12,235 bases of DNA from UBA5216 sp040081205 (GTDB lineage Bacteria > Pseudomonadota > Gammaproteobacteria > Burkholderiales > SG8-41), in contig JBEBHE010000120.1 in the NCBI GenBank assembly GCA_040081205.1, positions 1 to 12,235 on the forward strand, given 5' to 3'. This document shows positions 1 through 7,536 of the stretch, piece after piece. Each line of letters starts with the position of its first letter. Positions within the stretch are counted from its first letter, which is position 1. Both the position numbers and the translations under genes were made by a program. The notes below the pieces were generated by a model. It had not been told where the DNA came from. It ran no database searches and saw nothing but the letters and a program-made list of their open reading frames with translations.

Positions 1-117
1 ACCACCCGCGATGTTGTGACATAAACGCAACAGTCGGAACCATCTCTCAACCAATTCTTAACAAACCTTAAGGAATATTTTTATTATTTTAAATCAAATA
101 CTTAACCTCAAATCCCA
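1..117. other. AT-rich intergenic stretch left of the regulator gene
   Basis: No coding sequence was found here. The segment from about 50 to 110 is strikingly A/T-rich compared with the surrounding genes. It contains the 8-bp palindrome CCTTAAGG at 66-73 and one copy of an AT-rich motif (87-106) that recurs at 6723-6742 and 9935-9952. It lies downstream of the LuxR-type gene on the minus strand and could hold the promoter of a further minus-strand gene beyond the window edge. No GC-rich hairpin followed by a T-run is visible, so there is no evident intrinsic terminator for the upstream block. Confidence 0.5.
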
Positions 118-873
118 CTAATGCTTTGGCTTACGTAAGCCAGCCGCCATCGGCTGCCTTTCGTCTTGCAAATATAGCATAAGCTTCATCCGGTCCGGAG
201 TACCCAATTTCAGAAAAATATTCGATAAATGCCCCTTGACCGTGCGGTCCGAAATATCGAGTTCAACACCCACCTCCTTGTTGGTGGCGCCATCGGCGAT
301 CAGCTTGACGATTTCTTGCTCCCGCCGCGTCAGGCTCGCCAATTTATCGGGCGGCAAACGCGCCAAAACGCCGGCGTTGCCCGTAGGGGATGTCGCCGAC
401 GCAGCCTGCTTGTTTTCAGGAGACGCGGCGGCGGCATTGCCTGTGCTGCCCGGCGCCGTCTGCTGTGCAAAACGTCGCAGCTCGGTGACCAGTCGCGGCA
501 GCAAACTACGCGTCACCCACACACCGCTTTGCGTCACCGACAACACCTGCCGCAGTGATTCCGGATCTACACCACGGCGGCAACACCCTTTGACACCGCA
601 GCGAAGCAGCGCCACCTCTTCGTCCTCGTTGAAATCCGTCGTCAGCACAATGACCCGGCCCGTGCCGGCTTGCGCCACCACACGCGCCACTTCGTTTTCA
701 ATCGGCGCGGTGAGTATCAACGCATCCACCAGAACCGCCTCCGGCTTGGCCACCATGATGCGGGCAAACAAGGCTTCCGGCGACAGCGCGACCTCGATGG
801 AATAGTCGGCGCTGGCCGCGCGACGACACCGCTCCTCGAGCTCCTTGTCGCGTGTGGCGAGTAATAAGGACAT
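118..873 (-). CDS. LuxR/NarL-family DNA-binding regulator with degenerate receiver domain
   Basis: A 251-residue protein built as a response regulator. Residues 1-125 resemble a receiver domain, 135-175 form an Ala/Ser/Thr/Gly/Pro-rich linker, and 181-240 form a LuxR-type helix-turn-helix (LTRREQEIVKLIADG, then NKEVGVELDISDRTVKGHL). Aligned by eye to NarL, Asp50 (in VLVDALIL) is at the phospho-acceptor site and Thr78 at the switch Thr. The metal-binding acidic pair is replaced by Thr7-Arg8 and the conserved Lys by Arg100, so ordinary phosphorylation is doubtful. The ATG at 873 lies 30 bp after the lapC stop, which suggests co-transcription with the Lap genes. No histidine kinase is nearby. 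Control of the adhesin or secretion genes is inferred from position only. The DNA-binding role is well supported; the signal and targets are unknown. Confidence 0.85.
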   Translation of the reverse strand: MSLLLATRDKELEERCRRAASADYSIEVALSPEALFARIMVAKPEAVLVDALILTAPIENEVARVVAQAGTGRVIVLTTDFNEDEEVALLRCGVKGCCRRGVDPESLRQVLSVTQSGVWVTRSLLPRLVTELRRFAQQTAPGSTGNAAAASPENKQAASATSPTGNAGVLARLPPDKLASLTRREQEIVKLIADGATNKEVGVELDISDRTVKGHLSNIFLKLGTPDRMKLMLYLQDERQPMAAGLRKPKH

Positions 874-903
874 CCGCTCTATCTCAATGCCATTCCGGTG
901 CGC

Positions 904-2451
904 CTAGCGCTCCCTGAATGCCAGCTCTTTGGTTTTAATCACAGGCTTGAGCAAATATTGCATGAACGTCTTCTCGCCCGTTTGTATGTGTACCGTCGCT
1001 GTCATCCCGGGCATGATCGCCAGCGGTTTGCCGTCGCGCATGGGGCCATTGCCAACGGTGCGAACTCTGACGAGATAAAAGCTCTCCTGCTTTTTGTCAT
1101 CCAGCACGCTGTCCGCGCTGATGTAATCGAGCTTCGCGGGGAATCCACCGTAAATGGAAAAATCATACGCGGTCATTTTAACCAGCGCGTCCTGCCCCGG
1201 ACGCAGGAAGGCAATGTCCTTGGGTTTGACGCGCGCCTCCACCAGCAATGAGTCATCGGCCGGCACGATTTCAACCATGTCCGAACCCGGCTGGATGATG
1301 CCGCCGACCGTGGTGACCTTAACCGTCTTGATGATGCCGCTCACCGGAGAACGCACAATGGCGCGCTCGACCCTGTCCTTCAACGCAACGCCGGTCGCAG
1401 AGGTGCCTTCCTGTTCGGCTCGTGCCGCATTAAGTTCGGCAAAGGCGTCTGCGCGAAATTTAGCTTCGTAGCTTTGCAGCTTGCTGCGGGCTTCCGCCAC
1501 CGCCGCCTCCAGACGCGGGATGTTGATGTTACTTGAATCCAGCTCGCCTTTAAGGTCGTTCGCTTCGCGCTCCTTGGCCAACAGCTCAATTTGCGACATC
1601 GCGCCGTCCTTGACCACCGGACGCATCATGGCGATAGTCTGATTCAGTATCGCAAGGCTGGTGGTAATCTGTTTCACGCGCGAACGCTTTTCCACGATTT
1701 CGTTCGTGCGCTGGTCAATCTGCTGCCGCAAGGCAGACGTGTTTGCGGTGAACTCGGCCTGGCGCGAGCGGTAAAGATCCAACTCACGCCGCGCCAGATC
1801 AGGATTGGCCTTGGCAACCGCTGCGGGAACAATAAATGTACTGCCCTGCACTTCTGCGGATAGCCGCGCGATCTTGGCCATGAGCGCGCTGTCTTTGGCG
1901 GTGTTTTCCTTGGCCGACGACAGGTAGCGCGTGTCATCGATAATCACCAGCGTGTCGTTCTTGCGCACCACATCGCCAACCTTGACCTTGATTTCCGAAA
2001 CGATACCGCCTTCGAGGTTTTGTACCACCTGGATCTGCCCGGACGGGATCACCCGTCCGTCACCGACGGTGCTTTCGCCAATATTGGCGTACGACGCCCA
2101 CACCAAAAACGTCAACACGAAAAACACGCCGCCCCATAACACCACGTGCGAAAACCCCGGCGGCCCCTGCAATGCCGCGGCAGACGTTTCGCTCATGTAA
2201 TCGAGGTCTTGTTCCCGGGACACCGACTTGCCTATTTTGGCCGGCGCTAATTCCATGAAAAGCCCTTTGACCAATCCACGCCAGCCTTTGGTCAAATAAC
2301 TGCCGGGGGAATCCTCCGGGGAAGCTGAGGGCATTTTCGCGCTTTGCGCAGGCGCTACCACCGGCTTACCCCCCAACGCCATTGCCGGCTTGGCAGCCTG
2401 CGCTGCCGTCGGCTTGATTGGCGCCGGCTCTGGCCTAGTGTTTTGCGACAT
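904..2451 (-). CDS. lapC: Type I secretion membrane-fusion protein, HlyD/LapC family
   Basis: A 515-residue periplasmic adaptor expected to join the inner-membrane ABC transporter to a TolC-like pore for adhesin export. An unusually long cytoplasmic N-terminus (about 100 residues; 1-50 rich in Pro, Ala and Lys) precedes one membrane segment at about 102-123. Next comes a biotinyl-lipoyl-like half (VVQNLEGGIVSEIKVKVGD at 142-160). A long charged helical coiled-coil region follows at about 175-345. The second lipoyl half (RSPVSGIIKTVKV) and a beta-barrel domain run to the C-terminus, including the typical PGMTATVHI at 481-489. The start is ATG 2451, with a strong GGAGG at 2460-2464 eight bases upstream, inside the end of lapB. 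The reading frames overlap by 17 bp, indicating translational coupling. HlyD family is certain; the lapC name rests on the linked lapB, lapD and lapG. Confidence 0.9.
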   Translation of the reverse strand: MSQNTRPEPAPIKPTAAQAAKPAMALGGKPVVAPAQSAKMPSASPEDSPGSYLTKGWRGLVKGLFMELAPAKIGKSVSREQDLDYMSETSAAALQGPPGFSHVVLWGGVFFVLTFLVWASYANIGESTVGDGRVIPSGQIQVVQNLEGGIVSEIKVKVGDVVRKNDTLVIIDDTRYLSSAKENTAKDSALMAKIARLSAEVQGSTFIVPAAVAKANPDLARRELDLYRSRQAEFTANTSALRQQIDQRTNEIVEKRSRVKQITTSLAILNQTIAMMRPVVKDGAMSQIELLAKEREANDLKGELDSSNINIPRLEAAVAEARSKLQSYEAKFRADAFAELNAARAEQEGTSATGVALKDRVERAIVRSPVSGIIKTVKVTTVGGIIQPGSDMVEIVPADDSLLVEARVKPKDIAFLRPGQDALVKMTAYDFSIYGGFPAKLDYISADSVLDDKKQESFYLVRVRTVGNGPMRDGKPLAIMPGMTATVHIQTGEKTFMQYLLKPVIKTKELAFRER

Positions 2452-4600
2452 TGATCTTCCCTCCGGCCAACGCCTGCATCACTTGCTCCTTCGGGCCGTC
2501 TGCCACTACTTTTCCACCATCAAGCACGATCAACCGCGGCACGAGCGACAGCAGCGATGCGCGGTGCGTGACCAGCACGAAGGTCTTGCCGCTCAATGCG
2601 TTGCCAAGACGCCCCTTGAAATTTTCCTCGGAACGGTTGTCGAGCGCATTGGTCGGCTCGTCCATGATCAGCACCGGCGGATCCAGCAGCAACGCGCGCG
2701 CAATCGCCACCGTCTGCCGTTGCCCGCCCGACAAGCCTTCACCACGCTCGCCGATGGGCAAATCGAAACCCTGCTCCGAGGGATGAATAAATTCCGTCAC
2801 TCCGGCGATTTCCGCCGCGCGCAACATCGCAGCATCATCCGCGTAGGGCGCGGCAAACAGTATATTTTCTTTCACCGTGCCGAAGAACAGCACGATATCC
2901 TGCGGCACATAACCGATGTTACGGCGCAGTGTCGCCGGATCGATCTGACTCACATCGACACCGTCCACCAGTATCGATCCGGTGGTCGGCTTGTACAGCC
3001 CGAGAATCAATTTTTCGATGGTCGATTTGCCGGAACCGATGCGGCCGATCATGCCCACGCGCTCGCCGGCGGCAATCTTGAACGATACGTTAGACAGTGC
3101 GGGCACCTTGTGCTCGGGGTACGTAAACGTCACGTCGCGGAATTCGATGCTGCCCAGAATCACCGGCCGATGCACGAAGCTCTTGTTCGCCGGACGCTCT
3201 ACCGGCAAATTCATCACGTTGTGCAGCGTGCGCAGCGACGATGCCGATTGATGGTAGCGAGCCAGCAGACCCGCCACGCTGCCCAGCGGCGCCAGCGCGC
3301 GCGAGTTCAGCATGGTACATGCCACCAGCGCACCGACGGTCAGTTCACGATCGTTGATAAGGTAAACCCCCAACACCACGATGGCGATGCTCGACATCTG
3401 CTGAATCGTCATCGAGGAGTTGATAATAGCCTGCGACAGCGTGCGTGACTTGATGCCCAACTTGGACACCATACCCACCAGTTGCTCCCACTTGCGCTGG
3501 ATCGCCGCTTCCGCTGCCAACGCCTTGATGGTCTCAATACCGGTCAGGCTCTCGATCAGCACACCCTGCTTCTGCGCGCCGCAACGGAAACTCTCCTGAA
3601 TCACCGCGCCCAACTGCCGCTGCAGTATCAAGCCGCAAAGAATGACCAGCGGCACTGTGACGAGCGGCACAACGCACAGCCATCCGCCCACCCAGTAAAT
3701 CGCAAAAATAAAAATGAATACGAAAGGCATATCGACCAGCGCGGTAATGGTGGCCGAGGTGATAAATTCGCGGAACGATTCAAACTCCTGCACGTTGCTG
3801 GCGAACGACCCCACCGATGCCGGGCGCGACTCCATACGCACACCGAGAGCGCGCTCGAAAATATTCGCGGACAAAATGACATCAATGCGCTTGCCGGCCA
3901 GATCCACCAGATAGCCGCGCAGCATGCGCATGACGAAATCAAACAGCATCACGATCAGCACGCCGATAGTCAGCGCCCACAACGTTTCAGTGGTGTCGTT
4001 CGGCACCACACGGTCATACACGTTCATGGTGTACAACGGCGTCACCAGCGCGAAGACGTTGATCAGCAAAGAGGCGAGCAGCACCTCCGCATATATTGGC
4101 CACGCCTGCTTCACCACGCCCCAAAACCAGTGCTCCACACGCGGCACGGCGGACAATTCGGTGCGGGCGTCAAAACGTAACGCGGGGTTTACCAAAATTG
4201 CATTGCCGGTGTATTCCAGGCCGAGCGCGCTGAGCGTGGTCTGCGTCGCGCCACCAGTGTCGGGGTTGATGATTTCACAGCTGCCGTCTTTTTTGACCGT
4301 GCGCAGCACGCAGGCGCGGCTGTCTTTCAACAACAGCACCGCCGGCAATACCAACGGAGAAATCTCGGCCAGTTTACGATGCACCAGTTTGGATTTAAGC
4401 CCGGCGCGCTCTGCCGCGCGCGCGAACAACTCCGGCGTCAGGCGCCCATTATCCAGCGGCAGGCCGGCGGCAAGCGTTTCTTCAGAAAACGGGTGGTTAA
4501 AAAAACGCGTAAGCAGCGTCAGGCACTTCAGCAGCGGGTCGTTAGACGACACGCTTGGCCGAGGTATTTTCCATTGTTCTGTCACTTGCTGTTCCGACAC
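2435..4600 (-). CDS. lapB: Type I secretion ABC transporter/permease, LapB type
   Basis: A 721-residue fused transporter. Residues 20-140 are a C39-peptidase-like domain without a recognisable catalytic Cys or His (Pro and Ala stand where they would align to HlyB by eye), as in transporters of uncleaved RTX-type substrates. A six-helix membrane domain covers about 160-445. The nucleotide-binding domain has Walker A GRIGSGKST (519-527), Q-loop VPQD (565-568), signature LSGGQRQ (623-629), Walker B VLIMDEP (643-649) and H-loop His679. ATP hydrolysis should drive export of a large adhesin in one step across both membranes, together with LapC and a TolC-like protein. I chose GTG 4600 because AGGGG sits five bases upstream; a longer frame from TTG 4618 lacks such a site. 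The length matches known LapB proteins. The gap to lapD is 132 bp, so an own promoter is possible, but I cannot point to a convincing one. Confidence 0.92.
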   Translation of the reverse strand: MSEQQVTEQWKIPRPSVSSNDPLLKCLTLLTRFFNHPFSEETLAAGLPLDNGRLTPELFARAAERAGLKSKLVHRKLAEISPLVLPAVLLLKDSRACVLRTVKKDGSCEIINPDTGGATQTTLSALGLEYTGNAILVNPALRFDARTELSAVPRVEHWFWGVVKQAWPIYAEVLLASLLINVFALVTPLYTMNVYDRVVPNDTTETLWALTIGVLIVMLFDFVMRMLRGYLVDLAGKRIDVILSANIFERALGVRMESRPASVGSFASNVQEFESFREFITSATITALVDMPFVFIFIFAIYWVGGWLCVVPLVTVPLVILCGLILQRQLGAVIQESFRCGAQKQGVLIESLTGIETIKALAAEAAIQRKWEQLVGMVSKLGIKSRTLSQAIINSSMTIQQMSSIAIVVLGVYLINDRELTVGALVACTMLNSRALAPLGSVAGLLARYHQSASSLRTLHNVMNLPVERPANKSFVHRPVILGSIEFRDVTFTYPEHKVPALSNVSFKIAAGERVGMIGRIGSGKSTIEKLILGLYKPTTGSILVDGVDVSQIDPATLRRNIGYVPQDIVLFFGTVKENILFAAPYADDAAMLRAAEIAGVTEFIHPSEQGFDLPIGERGEGLSGGQRQTVAIARALLLDPPVLIMDEPTNALDNRSEENFKGRLGNALSGKTFVLVTHRASLLSLVPRLIVLDGGKVVADGPKEQVMQALAGGKINVAKH

Positions 4601-4605
4601 ACTAT

Positions 4606-4610
4606 CCCCT
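4606..4610 (-). promoter_or_regulatory. Ribosome binding site deciding the lapB start
   Basis: On the minus strand this reads AGGGG, within GAAGGGGATAGT, five bases before GTG 4600. It favours GTG 4600 over the in-frame TTG at 4618. Confidence 0.6.
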
Positions 4611-4618
4611 TCGCGCAA

Positions 4619-4639
4619 GCGGAGCGCCTCGCGCCCCGC
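4619..4639. other. GC-rich hairpin in the lapB leader
   Basis: The sequence gcggagcgc-ctc-gcgccccgc can fold into a 9-bp stem with one mismatch and a 3-base loop. On the minus strand it lies in the lapB untranslated leader, 18 bases upstream of the GTG start, next to the ribosome binding site. On the plus strand it is followed by TTTT and looks like a short terminator, but no plus-strand gene is present to need one. Function is unknown. Confidence 0.4.
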
Positions 4640-4723
4640 TTTTCGTAGCGTTAAGTAATACGCCCATCGCGCAAAGTGCGAATTATGTCACGGAATCCTT
4701 ACCTTACGCGTCCTTCATTGCAA

Positions 4724-4740
4724 CGGAATGTGTTATTCCG
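4724..4740. repeat. Small inverted repeat across the lapD stop codon
   Basis: CGGAAT-gtgtt-ATTCCG gives perfect 6-bp arms with a 5-base loop, and the lapD TAA (4733-4735) falls at its centre. No T-run follows on either strand, so it is not a standard terminator. It could be an mRNA-stabilising or processing hairpin between lapD and lapB, or chance. Confidence 0.35.
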
Positions 4741-6694
4741 GCTTGCCGATGAAGTAGCCTTGGGCGCCGTCCACCATCAGGCCTTTGACGATAGTAAAAT
4801 CCATCTCCGATTCGACGTATTCGGTAATCACCTTGATACCGAGACCGTGGGCAATGCCGACCAGCGCCTGGATGAAAAACTGTTTGTCGGTGGAATCGGC
4901 GACGCCACGCGTGTAGCCGCCGTCGATCTTGATGTAATCGACTTCCAGTCCGCGCAAGAACCCCAATGTCGCCGTGCTCTGGCCAAATCGGTCAATGGAA
5001 AGGCGGGCGCCGGTCTCGCGCAATTTGCTGAATACGCCCTTTACCGCTTCCAGATTGCTGATGATGGAATGTTCCGCGACCTCGATGATGATGTACTTCG
5101 CTATGTCACGCTTCGCCCTGAGCGTAGTAAACAGCCAATCAACAAATGACTTGTCCAGTAACGATTCCAGCGACAGATTGAGCGCGGTCGCGCCACCCTT
5201 CACCGGACCATTCGCCGCGATATGCTGCATCAGCTTTTCGGTGACTATTTTATCCACCAGTTGCAGTGCGCCGAGCCGTTTTGCCGTAGCGATAAACATT
5301 CCCGCACGCACAATAGATCCGTCCGACGCCAAAATACGTATGCAGGCTTCGCTGCGGTAATCCCATTGATCGTCGGCGACCTGACAGGCGCGCACCGGCT
5401 GATATTGCAGCACCACGCGATCCGGGGGCAGTCCCACCTTGAACAGACCGTTGATTTCTGTGGTCATGGCAGCGTTTTGATCAGCCTGCTCCTCCGCCTG
5501 CAGATGCCACGCAGGAATGCCCCGGCCCTGCGCCACCACCAACGCCTGCCCGGCGGTTCCCATCAACTTGCCGAAGCTTGCGCCCTCGTGATAACGGTAG
5601 TACGCAAAGCCGGCATGCGGCATCACGCTTTGCTCGGTACGCGGGAATTCCTCGATTTCCGCCAACCCCTGGATCAGATCATCGCCGAGCTTTGGCAAAT
5701 CGGTGTCGGGAATTTCAGGCACCACGATCGCGAATTCAGGACCGTCCAGTTTGGCAACCAGCGAACCCGGATGCAACTTGGAAAGCTCCTGCAGCAGATG
5801 GGCGGTTCGTTTTAACAGCGTGTCGCCTGCGGCGCGTCCTTCTCTTTCGTTATAGACGGCAAAACCGCGGATGCGCACGACGCCCACCGCGCCGGTGCCG
5901 AATTTCGTCGGCGCGCCGATCAAATGCGTCAACTGTTCATTGAAATCGTTGCGGTTCATTAACCCCGTCACGTTATCCACGTAGGCCTTCTTGCGCATCT
6001 TGTCGGCAAGTTCGGTTTGCTCGTTCAGCATGCCTTCTACGGAACGGACCATGGAGTTAAGCGCCGTGGAGATGCGATGCAATTCGCGCGCCCATGGCAG
6101 TTTGTCGAGGATGGTGAATTTGCGTTTGGCGATATCGTCGGCCTGACGCTCCATGTCGTCGAGCGGACGCAGTGCGAGCCGCAGCACAATTACCACCACC
6201 AGCAGCGAAATAATCGCCACCGTCAACAACACCCAGAACGACCGCTTGGAAATTTCCCAAAGTTCTTTATAGGCGTGCCCGGGATGACTTTCGACCTCGA
6301 CCATCGCCGCCTTGCGCCAACCGTCCATCACAATCGCATTCATGCGCGGCGTCGGCAAGGGGAAGGTGTTCATAAACCACGGCGGCACGCCTTCGACCGC
6401 GATCTGCACGCGCTTCTTGAAAATGGATTCGCCGGTAACCTTGTTGACCTGAATCTCGCTGAAATAACCGCGGTCGAAAACAGCGCTGGTCATCAACTCG
6501 ATGGTTACTGGGTCGTTAAAACTCTTGCTCTGGGTAATAGACAAGCCGAGCGAAGTAGCGGTGTCCTGCGCATGCGTTTCCATCGAACGGCGGAGGTAAT
6601 CGCGGGTGCTGTTGACCACCGTATAGAGCGTGGCGACAAACACCACCGCCCACAGCAGGGATATTAATCCAACCAACAGTCGTGAAAGTTTCAT
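4733..6694 (-). CDS. lapD: Inner-membrane c-di-GMP receptor with degenerate GGDEF and EAL domains, LapD type
   Basis: A 653-residue inside-out signalling protein. A membrane segment (about 6-27) is followed by a periplasmic LapD/MoxY-type domain with GW (Trp126) and SHPGHAY, the region that binds LapG in known LapD. Then come a second membrane segment (about 152-175), a HAMP domain, a GGDEF domain and an EAL domain. The cyclase signature is DGPEF (317-321) instead of GGDEF. The EAL motif reads EAC (449-451) and the DDFG motif reads DRFG (568-571), so neither synthesis nor breakdown of c-di-GMP is expected; binding at the EAL domain is. The known consequence is sequestration of LapG when c-di-GMP is high. 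I chose ATG 6694 because GGGG lies six bases upstream; a GTG at 6706 adds four residues without a binding site. The gene is 63 bp downstream of lapG. Confidence 0.93.
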   Translation of the reverse strand: MKLSRLLVGLISLLWAVVFVATLYTVVNSTRDYLRRSMETHAQDTATSLGLSITQSKSFNDPVTIELMTSAVFDRGYFSEIQVNKVTGESIFKKRVQIAVEGVPPWFMNTFPLPTPRMNAIVMDGWRKAAMVEVESHPGHAYKELWEISKRSFWVLLTVAIISLLVVVIVLRLALRPLDDMERQADDIAKRKFTILDKLPWARELHRISTALNSMVRSVEGMLNEQTELADKMRKKAYVDNVTGLMNRNDFNEQLTHLIGAPTKFGTGAVGVVRIRGFAVYNEREGRAAGDTLLKRTAHLLQELSKLHPGSLVAKLDGPEFAIVVPEIPDTDLPKLGDDLIQGLAEIEEFPRTEQSVMPHAGFAYYRYHEGASFGKLMGTAGQALVVAQGRGIPAWHLQAEEQADQNAAMTTEINGLFKVGLPPDRVVLQYQPVRACQVADDQWDYRSEACIRILASDGSIVRAGMFIATAKRLGALQLVDKIVTEKLMQHIAANGPVKGGATALNLSLESLLDKSFVDWLFTTLRAKRDIAKYIIIEVAEHSIISNLEAVKGVFSKLRETGARLSIDRFGQSTATLGFLRGLEVDYIKIDGGYTRGVADSTDKQFFIQALVGIAHGLGIKVITEYVESEMDFTIVKGLMVDGAQGYFIGKPE

Positions 6695-6757
6695 ATGCCG
6701 CCCCACATCAGTATTAAATAGTGTTTAAAAACAAATACTTAAATAATTTCGCTTTGA
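6695..6757. other. lapG-lapD intergenic gap with AT-rich motif
   Basis: This 63-bp gap is almost entirely A/T around 6720-6748. It includes the motif at 6723-6742 (minus strand TTAAGTATTTG, T-run, AAAC) that is closely similar to 87-106 and 9935-9952. It could carry an internal promoter or a protein-binding site for lapD. No clean -35/-10 pair was identified. Confidence 0.4.
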
Positions 6758-7438
6758 TCACATCGGCCCGCGCATACGCGACTGCAAATCCTTCCAGTGG
6801 CCAATGCGATCCGAGCTGCCGACGGATTGTCCGCGACCTGATTGCTCTTTGGCGAGCCACAACCCTGAGCCGTTGAAGCTGTATACCGGCACTAGGTCAT
6901 TACGATTGGACGCCGGCTGAATGGATTTGTTGATATTGTCGAGAATGACCGGCTCCGCGTCGGCAGTAGCAAAATACGCCAGCACCATGTGCGCTTCGTT
7001 ATAGACCTTGATCTCTTTAACATACGTTATTTGCAACTTGTCGTCCGGCACGCCGATTGCCCGCAAGGTGAAATATTTCGCGATCGAAAAATCTTCGCAG
7101 TCGCCGGCGTTGGTCGACAAAAATTCAATCGGCGTCGCCCAGTAATCTTCCTTGCCCCAGTGTTCCGCATCGCTCTTGAAAGCGGTGCGATTCATGTAAT
7201 CGTTGACCAGTTCCAGCTTCTGGCGTTCGGCAAGGGAGCGATTGCGCGGATTCGTCATCAGGGCACGCCAGCCGGTCAGCCGCTCGCGCGCCGTCGGGCC
7301 AAATTGTTGCGCCAATTTTGCGATTTGCGCATCGGTAATGGTGACGACCTCTTGCGCAAAGGCCATTGCGATGACTACGGCAGGCAGGAACCAAGCAAGC
7401 CATGGAATGGGCGCGCGACGGGAAGGGGCCGTTTTCAA
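6758..7438 (-). CDS. lapG: Periplasmic transglutaminase-like cysteine protease, LapG type
   Basis: A 226-residue bacterial transglutaminase-like cysteine proteinase (BTLCP/DUF920). The N-terminus looks like a cleavable signal peptide: Arg8-Arg9, a hydrophobic stretch 11-28, and a likely cut after AFA (28/29). The catalytic triad is visible as Cys114 in NAGDCEDF, His150 in NEAHMVLAYF and Asp167 in ILDNI. Acidic residues around Cys114 match the calcium-binding site known in LapG. In the known system it cuts the N-terminal retention module of a surface adhesin, releasing it, unless held by LapD. The start is TTG 7438: the frame is closed upstream by a stop and contains no ATG before Met25, which would destroy the signal peptide. 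The ribosome binding site is weak (GGA about ten bases upstream). The adjacent lapD, lapB and lapC strongly support the identity. Confidence 0.92.
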   Translation of the reverse strand: MKTAPSRRAPIPWLAWFLPAVVIAMAFAQEVVTITDAQIAKLAQQFGPTARERLTGWRALMTNPRNRSLAERQKLELVNDYMNRTAFKSDAEHWGKEDYWATPIEFLSTNAGDCEDFSIAKYFTLRAIGVPDDKLQITYVKEIKVYNEAHMVLAYFATADAEPVILDNINKSIQPASNRNDLVPVYSFNGSGLWLAKEQSGRGQSVGSSDRIGHWKDLQSRMRGPM

Positions 7439-7536
7439 GGGAGCAATTCCATTTTCTTGCGAACTTTACCGTACCTTGCGCTACTTTTGCATGCGGCCAG
7501 AAAACGAATGTGCCCGGCAAAACGGGACGGGTTGCC

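Noticed and set aside
2390..3448. Long plus-strand open frame (352 codons) opposite lapB
   Set aside because: It is antisense to well-recognised ABC-transporter motifs. Its translation is His/Arg/Gln-rich with no domain character, as expected of a shadow frame in GC-rich DNA.
3482..4180. Plus-strand open frame (232 codons) opposite the LapB membrane domain
   Set aside because: It has low-complexity His/Gln/Arg-rich shadow composition, no ribosome binding site, and the opposite strand encodes a clear protein.
4619..4643. Plus-strand intrinsic terminator (hairpin plus TTTT)
   Set aside because: No plus-strand gene precedes it and the T-run is short, so it is kept only as a leader hairpin of lapB.
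5222..6667. Two plus-strand open frames opposite lapD
   Set aside because: Both are shadows of the lapD coding sequence, with His/Arg-rich translations and no recognisable motifs.
6715..6757. A distinct sigma70 promoter for lapD
   Set aside because: The region is too uniformly A/T-rich. Several poor box pairs can be drawn and none stands out.
7500..7525. CCCGGCAAAACGGG hairpin as terminator of tRNA-Arg
   Set aside because: It has only 4-bp arms and no adjacent T-run on the minus strand.
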